Positions 62,984 through 64,000 of a DNA stretch of 64,000 bases are shown here, piece after piece. The number at the start of each line of letters is the position of its first letter. Position 1 is the first letter of the stretch. The position numbers and the translations under genes were made by a program. The notes under the pieces are model-generated. The model saw only the letters and a program-made list of their open reading frames with translations. It was not told where the DNA came from and searched no databases. Source of the stretch: Mycolicibacterium austroafricanum. GTDB lineage: Bacteria > Actinomycetota > Actinomycetes > Mycobacteriales > Mycobacteriaceae. The stretch is from contig NZ_HG964451.1 of NCBI RefSeq assembly GCF_000612725.1, positions 124,001 through 188,000 of the forward strand, in the 5' to 3' direction.

Positions 62984-64000
62984 TTAATCGGTTGCTCGTC
63001 TCCGCCTTCTACCAGCATGCTGCGCGTCCGTCCCAGCTGACTTCGACACATTTGCATCGGAAGGCGCAGAGTCCAGCGCGGCTAGACCGCTTCGAACTGA
63101 CCGTTGCGGACCGTCGGTGCCGTAATAACTGTAGTTGTAGCTGTAAGATGAGCTCCCCCGCGTCGGCACCATCGTGAACACCGCGCCGAGCAGCGGCGCC
63201 CCCACACCTTCGAGATTGCCTACCGCATGCGTCAGCTGTTCACGTTTGGTCTGCCCAAATCGGGCCATGATGAGTACGCCATCAGCACCCGCAGCCAAGA
63301 TTGCCGCATCCGTAACTGCAAGGAGTGGGGTCGAATCCACGATTACGTAGTCGAACTGAGCACGCAGCTCGCTAAGCAACTTGCGCGCCGACAACGAACC
63401 GAGCAACTCACTTGGATTGGGCGGTATCGCTCCCGAGGTAAGAACTGTCAGCCCGGGGAAGCGGGTCTTCTGTAGGGCTTCCTCAAGGGCAGCTCCGCCG
63501 CTCAACACAGTGCTGAAACCGACAGCACCGACGAGGTCGAGGTACTTGTGCAACGTTGGACGACGCATATCCCCGTCTACAAGAACGACGTTGTGTTCGG
63601 CTTCTGCGAGCGCCAACGCGATGTTTATCGCCGTCGTAGATTTACCCTCACTTGGCATAGAGCTGGTGACAACAATGACCCGTGGGGGGTTATCGACCGC
63701 GAGAAATTGCAGGTTGGTTCGAAGTTTACGAAAAGCTTCAGCAATTCCCGAGTTGTCCCGATCAAATGAGATTGCGGCCTGCTTTCGCCGATCCTTGTCT
63801 AGTGGGACGCTGCCGACAATTCCAGCACCAGTGATCTCTTCGAGAACCTCTCGGTCCTTCACGGTGTTATCGAGCATATCGCGAAGAATTGCAAAGCCAG
63901 TCCCTAACAGCGCACCCAACAATAGACCGATCGCAATATTACGTGCGGTCTTAGGGATTATAGGTTCGTCAGGTATGGACGCACGCTGCTCAACAATTAC
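62984..64000 (-). CDS. Wzc-type tyrosine autokinase / polysaccharide co-polymerase (continues beyond the window)
   Basis: 339 residues seen, C-terminal part; the frame stays open to the edge, so no start is visible. The second membrane helix (NIAIGLLLGALLGTGFAIL), then a BY-kinase: EAFRKLRTNLQFL, Walker A VVTSSMPSEGKSTT, Walker A' VVLVDGDMRRPTLH, Walker B DYVIVDSTPLLAVTD, and a Tyr cluster SYSYNYSYYGTDG near the C-terminus for autophosphorylation. It sets chain length by phosphorylation cycles reversed by the Wzb-type phosphatase near 40 kb. Unlike the two Wzz-like proteins in the left operon, its catalytic motifs are intact. Confidence 0.95.
   Translation of the reverse strand, partial: VIVEQRASIPDEPIIPKTARNIAIGLLLGALLGTGFAILRDMLDNTVKDREVLEEITGAGIVGSVPLDKDRRKQAAISFDRDNSGIAEAFRKLRTNLQFLAVDNPPRVIVVTSSMPSEGKSTTAINIALALAEAEHNVVLVDGDMRRPTLHKYLDLVGAVGFSTVLSGGAALEEALQKTRFPGLTVLTSGAIPPNPSELLGSLSARKLLSELRAQFDYVIVDSTPLLAVTDAAILAAGADGVLIMARFGQTKREQLTHAVGNLEGVGAPLLGAVFTMVPTRGSSSYSYNYSYYGTDGPQRSVRSGLAALDSAPSDANVSKSAGTDAQHAGRRRRRATD

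Overview
The window looks like chromosomal DNA of a rapidly growing mycobacterium (Mycolicibacterium-like). GC is high, GTG starts and 4-bp start/stop overlaps are common, and several starts sit 6-8 nt after a TANNNT -10 box, as in leaderless mycobacterial transcripts. A backbone block, fadE25 / purE / purK / GtrA-family / PH-domain protein, matches from memory the M. tuberculosis Rv3274c-Rv3278c order. On both sides of it lie very large surface-polysaccharide loci.

Left block (1-19780). A minus-strand operon (<1-5547) encodes a LamG-like exported protein, two Wzz/Wzc-like proteins without a usable P-loop, a Wzx-type flippase, an SGNH-fold protein that has lost its catalytic residues, and the start of a further membrane protein. 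Every junction from the Wzz gene onward is a 4-bp overlap. Next come an acyltransferase and an O-acetyltransferase (minus), a FkbM methyltransferase and a GT4 glycosyltransferase (plus), and a beta-helix surface protein cut by an IS1380-family element. A minus-strand run follows with a GT4, a secretory lipase, GDP-fucose synthesis (fcl, gmd) and a WbaP/CpsE-type initiating sugar-phosphate transferase.

Middle block (19781-37496). fadE25, a small Cys/His protein, a CHAP-domain wall hydrolase, a VapBC pair and a DUF559/AbiEi-like nuclease gene bracketed by two related ~65-bp palindromes precede purE-purK. A short accessory island (two degenerate FluC-like membrane proteins, a FitAB-type toxin-antitoxin pair, a YdcF-like protein) lies between GtrA and the PH-domain gene and is flanked by 36-bp direct repeats. 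A group II intron sits 5 nt upstream of the PH-domain start. Beyond it are a GLF-like flavoprotein, a divergent cis-prenyltransferase and a frameshifted initiating sugar-phosphate transferase.

Right block (37497-64000). A second intact initiating transferase and a low-molecular-weight tyrosine phosphatase are followed by dTDP-rhamnose synthesis (rmlA, rmlB, an RmlC-RmlD fusion). A sialidase/LamG-like gene is split by a 1355-bp IS6110-like IS3 element. Then come a methyltransferase, a DUF1972 rhamnosyltransferase, a Gfo/Idh/MocA oxidoreductase with a TIM-barrel partner, further glycosyltransferase-like genes, an SMP-30 protein, FkbM, Wzy, Wzx, an SDR / 2-hydroxyacid dehydrogenase / CMP-sugar synthetase trio, a GT2, and an intact Wzc-type tyrosine kinase running off the edge.

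Together the genes describe Wzx/Wzy-type assembly of one or more rhamnose- and fucose-containing, probably acylated and methylated, polysaccharides on a polyprenyl carrier, with chain length set by Wzc/phosphatase. Three polysaccharide genes are broken: beta-helix by IS1380, sialidase/LamG by IS3, and an initiating transferase by a 1-nt shift. This suggests ongoing remodelling or loss of the surface polymer.
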